DNA of 64,000 bases from Cladopsammia gracilis (lineage: Eukaryota > Cnidaria > Anthozoa > Scleractinia > Dendrophylliidae): contig JAJGOT010000014.1 of NCBI GenBank assembly GCA_022457155.1, positions 601,501-665,500 on the forward strand, in the 5' to 3' direction. Shown one piece after another: positions 1-9,385 of the stretch. The translations under genes and the position numbers were made by a program. Below the pieces are notes generated by a model that did not search any database, was not told the DNA's origin, and saw nothing but the letters and a program-made list of their open reading frames with translations. How positions within the stretch are numbered: position 1 is the stretch's first letter; the number at the start of each line of letters is the position of its first letter.

Positions 1-672
1 GAAGAAGGTCGACTCTCCAAATTGTCCTTTTTGCCCTTCTGAGATCCACACTATCTGGCACTTGTTTATAGAATGCACGCAAGCTAGCTCTTTCTGGGTC
101 GAATTCCAAGACTGGTATAGTGCCCACAGTCGAAAAAAAGTCCATCTTTCGAACTTGGATGTTTTATACGGTATATTTTGCTCTTCTCGCTACTGTTTAG
201 CCCTAAATCATCTTATCATTATAGGAAAATACTATTTATACGTCAAAGCCGGTGCCAAAGATAAATTTCAGTTTAGCGAATTTATATCTTTAGTTCGTGA
301 CAAATTAATGTTAGAAAAATACATTGCAATCAAATCAGATGAACAAGATAAATATATTAAAAAATGGGACTTTTTACAAAACATTTAGTTCCCTTTGCTT
401 TATCATTCATTTTTCTTTCTATATGTTATAAAGCAGGACAAATATTTCGAACTGTTAGTGTCGTATTGCTAGTATTATTAGTTTTACAAGGTTGTCTAAG
501 TATTGTTTCTATTATTTGTACTGTTAGCGTTGTATTGCTAGTATTATTAGTTTTACAAAGTAACGTAAGTCTGTACTGTCAATAACTAACTTTTGTTTTG
601 TTAGTTGTAGTGTAAGTTAGTTTGTACTGTTTGTATTTATAAGGAGTAAATGTAAATAAACATGCATCTGTC

Positions 673-704
<32 letters not shown>
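1..704 (+). mobile_element. 3' end of an L1/Tx1-like LINE with poly(A) tail
   Basis: From position 2 an open frame runs to a stop at 386-388. It encodes the C-terminal end of a LINE reverse-transcriptase protein, including a Cys/His cluster (CPFC, then H and C about ten residues on, near 28-80) typical of the zinc-knuckle after the RT domain. The 3' untranslated part holds two imperfect copies of a ~38-bp unit (around 450-492 and 519-557). The element ends in 28 A residues at 677-704. The upstream part lies outside the window. Residue pattern resembles the LINE at 30591-34741, so the L1/Tx1 group is likely, but the short fragment cannot settle the clade. Confidence 0.85.
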
Positions 705-706
<2 letters not shown>

Positions 707-1208
707 ATCTACTCTAAAACTTAGTGAGAACCCTGCTTAATTCTTTTTATGTAGTAGTTAAATGCATTTTAACAGTTGACAACAAAGAACAGCAGTCATG
801 TGTGTATGTGCCAGGATTCAATGTGCTCTCGCTCGGACTCAATTGTGTTCTCAGAACATGGCCTTTGCATAATTGCACTCACTGATAAAAAATTAATATA
901 TTTCAATTATTTTTTTATTTATTTATTTCTAAACAAATTATGCACATCACCACCATCATTTCATGTTGACTGATTGAGTATTGATCAACAGATAACCAAC
1001 AGCTTTTTTAGGCAGGAGGGAGTGGGGAAAGGGGGTGGGGGGCATGGGGTTGGTGAGGGTGCCATTCTTGCACTAGTACATGTCTGGTTTCCATACCATG
1101 CTAGTCCTACATGTACATGCAGGGCTTATAATCCCAACATTTCAATAGACTTCAAACTTCATATTAAATGATAATTTTATTAAAAAGAAATGGATCATGT
1201 CAGAGTAC
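705..1208. other. non-coding DNA, probably a CC2D1 intron
   Basis: No coding signal seen. The stretch is AT-rich with a G-rich patch at 1014-1060. If CC2D1 continues to the left, this and the LINE at 1-704 lie within its next intron. Confidence 0.4.
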
Positions 1209-4200
1209 CTTTGATTCTTGTGGTTGTTGACCAGCCATTTCTAAAAGACAAAAAAGGAATTCTTAAGAAAGGTAGTAATAATTTGGAGCCTGTAATATAA
1301 TTACTGAACACCGTAAATTTAAAAGACATTGAATCATTTAATTCCTCTGGTTTGAACAATATTGAAACACTTTGATTTGTGTTTTCTTTTGTTTGAATGG
1401 CTATTAAGAGGCCCTGCGGGGGGGGGGGGGGGGGGGGGTCCGTGTCGCTTGTCTGAATTTTAAAATGCCTACTAAATGTCTCGTGTCGGTGTTTTATCAA
1501 TGTTTCATGTTGCTGTCGGAAATTGAACGAACATTTGTCTCTTGTCGCAATTTCATTTTACATACTGTCGCTACTTTTTGGGTCATGTCGCCTGTCGGAA
1601 TTTACCCTGGCTGGGCCTCGCTAAAGGTAAGTGTACCTGTCTTTAACTGTACAGTACATGAACATAGTAATTGTTTATACAATAAGCACATGGATGTAAA
1701 TTAGCACTCAACCACTTGCTCAGATGAGTGTCAAATGTTCTTGGAATGGGCAAGTACAAAATAACTGAGTGTACTACATTACTTGTTGCAGTCCTGAAAG
1801 TCACTCACCCAAATGGTGATTGCTGTCAAAATTAAGTTACCAACCCTGTTCGCATCATTTACATTCAGGGCTCAAAATTGCACCTGGTATCGGGCGCATT
1901 TGCGACTAAAGATTTCGCTTTTGCGACTAAAATTTGTCTGTTAGTCACGATTTTGCGACTGTTCTATGGCCTAGCTAATAAAAGAATTACATTCAACAGT
2001 CTTGTGTCTTACTTGTAACTGGTAGTTGTCATTTTATATGAAAAATCCTGCGAAATTCATGATGAATGTTGCGTGACTTAATCATCGATTTCATGCTCCA
2101 TTAACGCAGTTTCCAAGAAGTGTATCACGGGCGCACTTTTTCAGACTTTCTCAGAAACTTCTTGTTTCTCATTTTCGGTTCCAGTAGTAGTAGTTAGTTT
2201 TTTTTTTTTGTGACTAAAATTTTCAAACTTGCGACATAAATTTTAGGAATTACTCGCAAATTGCCATTGAGAATTTTTTTAATTTCAAGCCCTGACATTA
2301 CACCTTTTAAAAGGGGTGCTGTAAATATAACATTACCATGTTGGGAAGGTTTGGAAATGGTACCCTGGTCCAATGTTGAGGCCTTGTCGTTAGAACCCAG
2401 TTCCTCTTTTGCAGGAGCAGCCTGGGCTGGCTGAGAGGAAGCTGGAGCAGAGGGTTGGGCTGCAGCTCCAACAAAGACTGGTGGAGGGAGGGCATCTAAA
2501 TCAACAGGTTTACCAGCTTTGGCCTGCTTGATCATTTGTTCTATTTCCTACAGAATTGCATAGGAATGTAACAGAAATTCAATTTTGAGACAACATTATG
2601 GCTTAAAGTGTCCCTAACCCCCTAATTTTTTTTTTGCTTAATCAACTCTATGCACGTTGAAAAGTTGAATAGTTAAATATTTCTTGTTTTTAACGTCGCG
2701 TTTGTGAGTTATAGAGATTTGAATTTACAAAATGCTAATTAGATGACGTAAATTCGGGAATTTGCCATCATTTCTACGTCAATTAACAATACGCAGTATA
2801 CAACTTAAGGAAAGTCAATTTGAGAAATACGAAATATAAACTGTGAATAGTCAATTGATTCGTAAAAAATATTACTTGGAGGTAAAAGCAAGTAGTTGTA
2901 TAATAAATGATTCCCAAATTTACGTCATCTAATTAGCCTTTTGTAAATTCAAATCTCTATAACTCACCAACGCAATGTTAAAAACAAGAAATATTTAACT
3001 ATTCAACTTTTCAACGTACATAGAGTTGATTAAGGGAAAAAAATTATGGGGTTAGGTGCACTTTAATAATGATGGCTAGTTGGAAGAAAACATATTCTGT
3101 AGTTCTGTGTGCGATGATTACCCAGCTGATTAAATGCTGCAATCAATCAGTCAGTCATTCAGTCTGTCAGTCATTTCACATTTCATAATTTCACACTCTA
3201 CAGGTATTTTTTTTCTTTTGGTCAAATCTGGACTCAAAAATGGTAACAACAAATCTCAAAGACTTTGAATGCCTTGCACATTGATTACAAAATTTAAATA
3301 CAAAACAGTCCATTTGGCAAACAAATATTCTGATCATGACAACTGTCAAGGAAACCACAGGTATTAGACAATCACAGGTAGCTGCAACGCATGATGGTTT
3401 AGCAACCAGTAATTCACAAAATTTCAGTTTACAAATGTACATTAAGTACAGTTACTTAACCCTATTCAGCCTGAGCTTTTTTTGAGTTCCTGAGCCTGGG
3501 GGGAGGGGGGGGGGGGGCACATTGTGCCCCCCCCCCTCGTAACTTCAAGAACATTAAGGCTATGACAATGAAACCTAGAGGGTACATAGTACGTCCACAT
3601 TGTGCCCCCCCCCCCCCCCCTGTAACTTCAAGAACATTAAGGCTATGACAACGAAACCTAGAGGGTACATTGTATGTCCACAACTGTCTCTTTTGCGGTC
3701 CGCACAATGGAACGATGACATCATATGACATAGTTATTAGGTAATTGGTTATACGGCCGCCATCTTGGATCTGTCATCTTGGATTTCTGAAATTTTTTAA
3801 AACCTCTTAAAAACCGTCCAAATTGACTCAAAATTAATCAAAACCAATATATAAATGCTAAATGACGTAAAAATATAAAAGTTATACCAATAAACATTGT
3901 TTTCCTTCATTCAAAGGTACAAATATGCAAATTTCGAAAAACGTGGCTGTCAAAATCTTGTTGCCAGATAAATTTTAGGAAAAGTCACAGTTTGATGGCA
4001 TTTGAATACATAATTAAAGAAGTTATGAATGTTGAAAGTTAGTGCGGGCACTTTGTGCCTCCCCCAGGATGAATAGGGTTAAGAGTAAGGATAAGCATAA
4101 AATACTTGTCTAACAGCACCTTGAGTCCTCGGCCATATCTCCTGGCCTTACTTCCCTCTCCAGCTTTGTTTGCATTTTCTATTGCCTGCTTGTAAATTTT

Positions 4201-6650
4201 CTCCCTTTCAAGTAAAATGTTTAAATCGGATGAACTTCCTTTTGAATCCTGAAAGAGGAAAACATAACTGTTTTTGCCAAAGTTGTAATACATTGTTTCT
4301 TGTGTTTAAAGCTGTGCATAGTGAGCAGGTTCTCTACTAAAATAGTCCTTTCTTTGGCAAGTTGCACCCCTCTGATCTTTACATTTTGACCAGTCTGTTA
4401 TAGTTAGGGCTTCTGTTCTAGCAGTGTCCAGATGCCATAGGCAGCCAACTTTTGTCTTTGAGTAACAAGAAAAACTGAGTTTTTGCACATAGCTTAACTT
4501 TTTTTTTCACATGATGTAAATTTTATTGTTAACAGCAACAGTAACACAAAAGTTTACACATCATTTTATATGCATACACACACCTATAGTTACACACGCA
4601 TGCACACCTGAATGAGACGTACAGGGGAAACACGTGCAAGCAAATGATAAAACGGGAGCCCAAGAATTTAGAAATAGTTCTTCTTTGTTATTTGCTACTG
4701 CTATTGTTCGCATAACGGAGATTTTGTTTTTCAGGCGTAAAAGCAAGCTGATCCACTAAAAGTGCATATTTGACTCTACTTAGGAAGTCCTATTCGGTTC
4801 CAATTGCTAAGAGTAAAATTTTAAACCATGGCTTCACCAAAAAAGACATCAAAAACGTCTATATACTCTCTTTCCGAGCCTTGCAAGAACCAAAGCTTAT
4901 AATCTTTCAGTTCAAAATAATCCGCAACATCCTACCAATGGAGTCCAGTTTGTTTCGTGCAGGTATAAAGGGCAGTGATATTTGCCTGCTATGCCGCTCC
5001 AAAAGCCAATCAATCAACTAATGCTGTTCTTTTTTAGCCTGAGTATGAATTTACGTTTTCCCTTACATAAATTTTGTTTTTAAGCCTAAGAGGGCGTTAA
5101 ATGGAAGTCAAAAACATTGTTGGGTTCGTGTTTTTGACTGGATGATAAGCAGTAATAATGTAAATAACGAACGCTTGCCTTTTTGAATTTCTCTTCCGCT
5201 TCTTGTCCTCGTAGAGATCCCACATCCCACCCTTTATTCTCTTGTCTCCCATACCCCTTCCAGCCCGTTCTCCCACCTCCCTGCCCCCCCCCCCCCCCTT
5301 AACAGCACTTTAACAACAATTAAACCTGTTCATTGTTGCTGATAGTTGGTGTAGGTGTGGGAGTAGAGGGAACTAAGACTGGTGTTGGATCCTGTCGTTC
5401 AGAACCATCTTCCCCTGGAGCAATGCACTGAAGCTCAGCCTGTTGAGATACAAAACAAAACACTGCAGTTAAGGTTACAGTGTACCTTCAGATCGAAAAT
5501 TTATTGAAAATTTTTTTTTGGCGTTAAAATAAAGTTTACAGAATGAACTTTCATCCAAAAAAAAAAAGTATCGAAAAATAGTGAAAATTGACGGAGAAAT
5601 GACGGTATAACTTTTGTGGGCGGAGTTTGTTTATTAAGCGATATGTTTTTTTAAGCGCCGTTTTCTCAAAGTTAATTTTTCGCTTGTTGGGGACACTTTA
5701 AAGAGCTACAACTCAAAGGGAATTTGTTCGATTTTCCTTAAATTTGGACAGAAGCTAGGCTGACATATAATCAACAAAAACGTGTCGGCGAATTTCTTAA
5801 TTCCGAAAACTTTTACGTCAACAGGCATTTCCGTGCGATCATTCCAATTTTTTTCTCCCCTTTTCGAAAATATTCTGTAACTTTTCACTGCAATTGAATA
5901 TGGAAAATCGCCGACACGTTTTTTTAGCGCTTCGTGTCCGGAAACCCAAGAACAAATCAAATTAGCAAAATATAATAATCGCTTTGAGTTATAGCGTTTT
6001 AAAGCTGATTCGGACGTTCAAATTTAGACGTCGTAAAAAATTCGACAATTCATTTTATTACCAAATGGTTTCCATATTTAGATAGCCAGCTCTATAAGCT
6101 TTAATTTGATATCTGGGTTTAGGTATATTGAGTGTAATCTTAAGACGCTAGAGCTGTTATACTGGAGACACCCCCGAAGGTACACTGTAACCTTAACTCC
6201 CACACTGCAGTCAGTCTATTATTACAAACACCCTTAACCCTTTAACCCCCAGAGTCAATTATGGAGACATACATGTAGTCTGTGTAGTCCTAACATTTGA
6301 GTCTGTGGACGAAATCCAGTGGCGTGACCATTCAAATAAAACCACTTCAGCAGTACTTTTGCATGGTACCATTTGTTTTTCAATATTTTACAAAATGAAA
6401 TTAATTAGGATTCTACTTGAATTTTGATGTTTGGCACTCTTGGGAATTAAAGGGTTAACCATTAAAAACAAGAGAACTTGCAAGTTACAAGTAAATGTTT
6501 GGTTCAAATTTTTCTTTGGTTTAAAAATATTTTCAAACCAGTTTGCTTTTTGTTTTCCATTGTCTCAGACTATTTATGAATCAGTGGGACAAAGTTATAC
6601 TGGTTTGATAATTTCCAAACCAAAGAAAAATTTTAACCAAACATGCCTCA

Positions 6651-6704
<54 letters not shown>

Positions 6705-6713
6705 GGGCTCAGT

Positions 6714-6747
<34 letters not shown>

Positions 6748-9136
6748 GGGCTTCTGATAATTTTTATTATGCGATGATGCAATTTTGCACAATCGGCCTC
6801 GAATCGCACCAATTAAATTGCATAATTTACTAATCAACACATATCTCTTCAAAAAATTATTGCATAAATTGTACAGAGTGTTTTTTTAGCAAAACTAGGA
6901 TTTGCCGGTTCATTTTACCTTACCCTATAATTTACAAGACCGAAACACTGAAAACATGGCTGTAAAACTTGAAAAGAAAACACAAAAAAATATGAATTAC
7001 AAAAATTATGTGAATGACTATCACCAACAAAAATGAGTTCTCAGTCAGTTATTCTTGGTGTATGTATTATTCATTTAATAATTCATTTTTAAACTACAAA
7101 GTGTTTGTCATGTTTGTAAGAATCCTACCAACAGTTCAGGGTTGTTTTCAAGGTCTTCGTCATCATCGTCATCATCATCATCTTCAGCCATATCTTCATC
7201 GTCCAAATTAACTGCACCTCTTCCTCCTGTTTCTGTATAATAACAGTAAAGTAAACTAAAGTCACACACGAGCCAGATGGCCCACACGGCCGGAGCTTAA
7301 TCCGGTTTCTGTAGCATGAAGCGACTAGGAATATTGCTACTCCCCCCGGATGGGATGCTAGTCCATCGCAGGGTTACCCCCAGCATTTTGTCGCCAGTAC
7401 CCATGTATACACCTGGGTGGAGAGAGACAGTGTGGAGTAAAGTTTCTTGTCTAAGGAAACAACACGACGACAGAGACCAAGCTCAAACCACCGACCTTCA
7501 GGTTGAAAGTCTAACGCGCTAACCACTAGACCACCGTGTCTCCACTATATAATAACAGTGGTAGACAGATAATAAAGTTATAATTACAATTAATTAATTG
7601 TTTCAATAATTACAAAATTTTTTGATTGTACCTATTTCTTAGTATGTAATTGGCACACTGTCATGTGGGTGTCCAATAACAGCTATCCAATTACAACTTT
7701 GTGAAATTGGGTAGCTGTAAACTTTGGACACCAAATGTCTTGTTGTGCACACATCAATCAGGTGTACCTAATTAAATGGGTTCTTTTTTTGCTGTTTCTC
7801 CACTGGTTTCAACTGAAAGAAAATATCCCTGAGGTTTTTAGTAGAATAATGTTCACAATCATACATTTTTTTATCTCAAATTTTGTTATTTGATGTGATC
7901 AATAAGTATTGGGCTTTGCCTTTTATGATTAAGGGATAATCATGCTCATTTTTTCAAATCGTCTTTACACTAGGTGACGGATCATTTGAAATCGCTTGTC
8001 TGATTACTCCCTGAATTGTACTCCACTCAGTCCAAATACCATGGGCGGCACGGTGGTCTAGTGGTTAGCGCATTGGACTTTCAACATGAAGGTCGGTGGT
8101 TCGAAGCCTGGTCTCTGCCGTCGTGTTGTTTCCTTGGACAAGAAACTTTACTCCACACTGTCTCTCTCCACCCGGGTGTATAAATGGGTACCGGCGACAA
8201 AATGCTGGGGGTAACCCTGCGATGGACTAGCATCCCATCCAGGGGGGAGTAGCAATATTCCTAGTCGCTTCATGCTATAGAAACCGGGTTTAAGCTCCGG
8301 CCGTTGTGAGCCTTCTGGCTCGGGTGCGCGACTTTACTTTTACAGTCCAAATACCACTTTTGACAAACATAGGTTAAAATGGCTGTGCCACTGCCACTTT
8401 AAAGCACTATGCTTTTCAACATACTTTTCTTCTTTGCTTTAGAACGTGACTCCCCCTGCAGGGCCGCCAGCTCAGCTTCCAGGCTGTCGTCATCCTCATC
8501 ATCATCATCGTCATCACCAACTCCTATACCACCAATACCAAAATCAGCCATATCTTCTGGACTGATATCAATACCAAGCTGAAGTAACAATAACAACAAT
8601 CACAGTTTGGAAAAAAGCATCCCAACCAAGCAAACAAATATTTTGGTAGATTCTGCATGTACCGGTCACATATTACGTAAAACAAAAGGAACAAAGAACG
8701 ACAATAATACAAATGCAAAACAAGACCAAAAATACAATACCTCACAAACAATAGAAGACAATGAGTGGTTCATGGATACCGGTACATGCAGAAAGACCCA
8801 ATATTTTGGAAGCAAATTTTAAACCCTAAGCCTAAAATTAGAGTTAAATATTTGCATTTTGATCCTAAACACCGTTAAATTTAAATGCCGAACACTGTCA
8901 AGGATATAGGGTTATATATTGTATTTGTATTGTGTGATGGAAGCAATAAAGTTGAAGTTGAAGTTAAAGTTCAGCTTTAAATAGAACTTACGTATTCATG
9001 TTGACTGTTAAAAAACGGATAAAATAAGACTTTAAGCTAATACAAAAATAAAAGAAATTAAAAATACCAAATTGGAAAGGTCATTTTTCTTTTGTCCTTC
9101 TTGCGGCCGAGCAGGTTTCTTTTTTCTGCCAAACAT
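1209..9136 (-). CDS. CC2D1: CC2D1 (coiled-coil and C2 domain protein 1, lgd orthologue), 3' partial
   Basis: Exons on the minus strand: 9136-9068 (ATG), 8578-8425, 7232-7129, 5439-5326, 4248-4120, 2547-2304 and a 32-nt exon 1240-1209. All junctions keep phase. The predicted 282 residues begin MFGRKKK, then LGIDISPEDM, acidic D/E runs (about residues 48-57 and 90-100), an LLAELQ motif, and a DM14 repeat (about 148-212) with RRYGRGLK and GKPVDLDALPPPV. This order matches human CC2D1A/B. Family knowledge: CC2D1/Lgd binds ESCRT-III CHMP4/Shrub through DM14 repeats and controls endosomal sorting of Notch; CC2D1A also acts in transcription. Further DM14 repeats and the C2 domain must lie left of the window. 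Introns carry two SINEs and five TIR elements. The 32-nt exon is the least certain. Confidence 0.9.
1866..2294. mobile_element. TIR element with CAGGG ends and 5-bp target duplication, copy 1
   Basis: The element begins CAGGGCT and ends AGCCCTG and is flanked on both sides by ACATT (1861-1865 and 2295-2299). A second copy at 62312-62724 has the same ends and its own 5-bp flank. The body is non-coding and contains repeated TTTGCGACTAAAA-type motifs. CAGGG termini recall hAT-like elements; this assignment is inference. Confidence 0.75.
2607..3062. mobile_element. TTAA-flanked hairpin element, ~456 bp
   Basis: TTAA lies at 2603-2606 and 3063-3066. The two ends (AGTGTCCCTAACCCC and its near reverse complement) open into arms of roughly 150 bp that are inverted copies of each other (about 2607-2765 and 2905-3062). 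No ORF. TTAA duplication is typical of piggyBac and Kolobok-type DNA transposons. It lies in a CC2D1 intron. Confidence 0.75.
3460..4078. mobile_element. TTAA-flanked element with internal tandem duplication
   Basis: TTAA at 3456-3459 and 4079-4082 bracket ends CCCTATTCAGCCTG and its imperfect inverse CAGGATGAATAGGG. Inside, an ~85-bp unit beginning CACATTGTGCCCCC is present twice in tandem (about 3517-3600 and 3598-3685), each with a long C run. No coding capacity. It lies in a CC2D1 intron. Confidence 0.65.
4768..5022 (+). mobile_element. LINE reverse-transcriptase fragment
   Basis: A short open frame encodes a peptide resembling the region just before the C-terminal zinc-knuckle of LINE RT proteins (FQFKIIRNILPMESSL, then ICLLC). 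It is truncated at both ends and lacks the RT core. It lies in a CC2D1 intron on the opposite strand. Confidence 0.6.
5473..6192. mobile_element. TTAA-flanked TIR element, 720 bp
   Basis: TTAA at 5469-5472 and 6193-6196. The ends GGTTACAGTGTACCTTC and its exact inverse form the TIR. The interior is AT-rich with no convincing coding region; an 84-codon minus-strand open frame at 5706-5960 has no recognisable domain. It sits between CC2D1 exons 3 and 4. Confidence 0.75.
6238..6454. mobile_element. TTAA-flanked short TIR element (CCCTTTAAC family), intact copy
   Basis: TTAA at 6234-6237 and 6455-6458. The ends are CCCTTTAACCCCCA and its imperfect inverse TTGGGAATTAAAGGG. Conserved interior motifs (AGAGTCAATTATGGAGAC, TTTTGCATGGTACCA, TTTTTCAATATTTTACAAAA) recur at 30556-30590 plus 34742-34910, 40165-40390, 51215-51370 and 54473-54650, so this is an interspersed family with this copy complete. 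Confidence 0.75.
6653..6748. repeat. (TAA)n microsatellite
   Basis: Uninterrupted AAT/TAA trinucleotides broken once by AGGGCTCAGTT near 6705-6716. It lies in a CC2D1 intron. Confidence 0.95.
7244..7543 (-). mobile_element. tRNA-derived SINE, copy on the CC2D1 strand
   Basis: Read on the minus strand, the element starts with a tRNA-like head containing an A box TGGTCTAGTGG (7533-7523) and a degenerate B box. A conserved body follows (TTTACTCCACACTGTCTCTC, TGGGGGTAACCCTGCGATGG, ATTCCTAGTCGCTTCATGCT), with a CTTTACT-type tail. The same body occurs at 8043-8347 and in part at 58518-58722. The tail ends 11 bp before the splice acceptor of CC2D1 exon 3 (exon starts at 7232). Confidence 0.85.
8043..8347 (+). 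mobile_element. tRNA-derived SINE, full-length copy
   Basis: Near-intact internal RNA polymerase III promoter: A box TGGTCTAGTGG at 8054-8064 and B box GGTTCGAAGCC at 8098-8108. A ~200-bp body and a tail ending ACTTTACTTTTACAG follow. It lies in CC2D1 intron 2, antisense to the gene, about 75 bp from the exon 2 donor, and is inverted relative to the copy at 7244-7543. Confidence 0.88.
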
Positions 9137-9385
9137 TTTGGCAAAAACTCGGAAAATTCGATCCTTGCTTACTTCGGCCTTCCTTCTCTGCTTGTTCAGC
9201 GGACTTTTGTTGTAAGTTATATTTTCATGGTAAAATAACATATAGTGCCCCACATACCAGATTGCACTGCGAGCTTGTGACATGCAAAATGGCGATTTGC
9301 AGATGACGATACATGCACCGAATTTGGTTACCGAATTAGCAGTCATCAATTTGTGATCAGCTGTTAGTGTAAAAAGAAGGAGAAA
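9137..9385. promoter_or_regulatory. divergent CC2D1/GPS2 promoter region
   Basis: Only 249 bp separate the two start codons, CC2D1 leaving to the left and GPS2 to the right. Transcription must start within it or in the leader exons. AAAATGGCG at 9286-9294 fits a YY1-type core often found in housekeeping promoters. No TATA box is obvious. Confidence 0.7.

Noticed and set aside
6431..6718. 95-codon plus-strand frame with a poly-Asn tail
   Set aside because: The Asn run is the (AAT)n microsatellite and the rest spans a repeat end; no splice or coding context.
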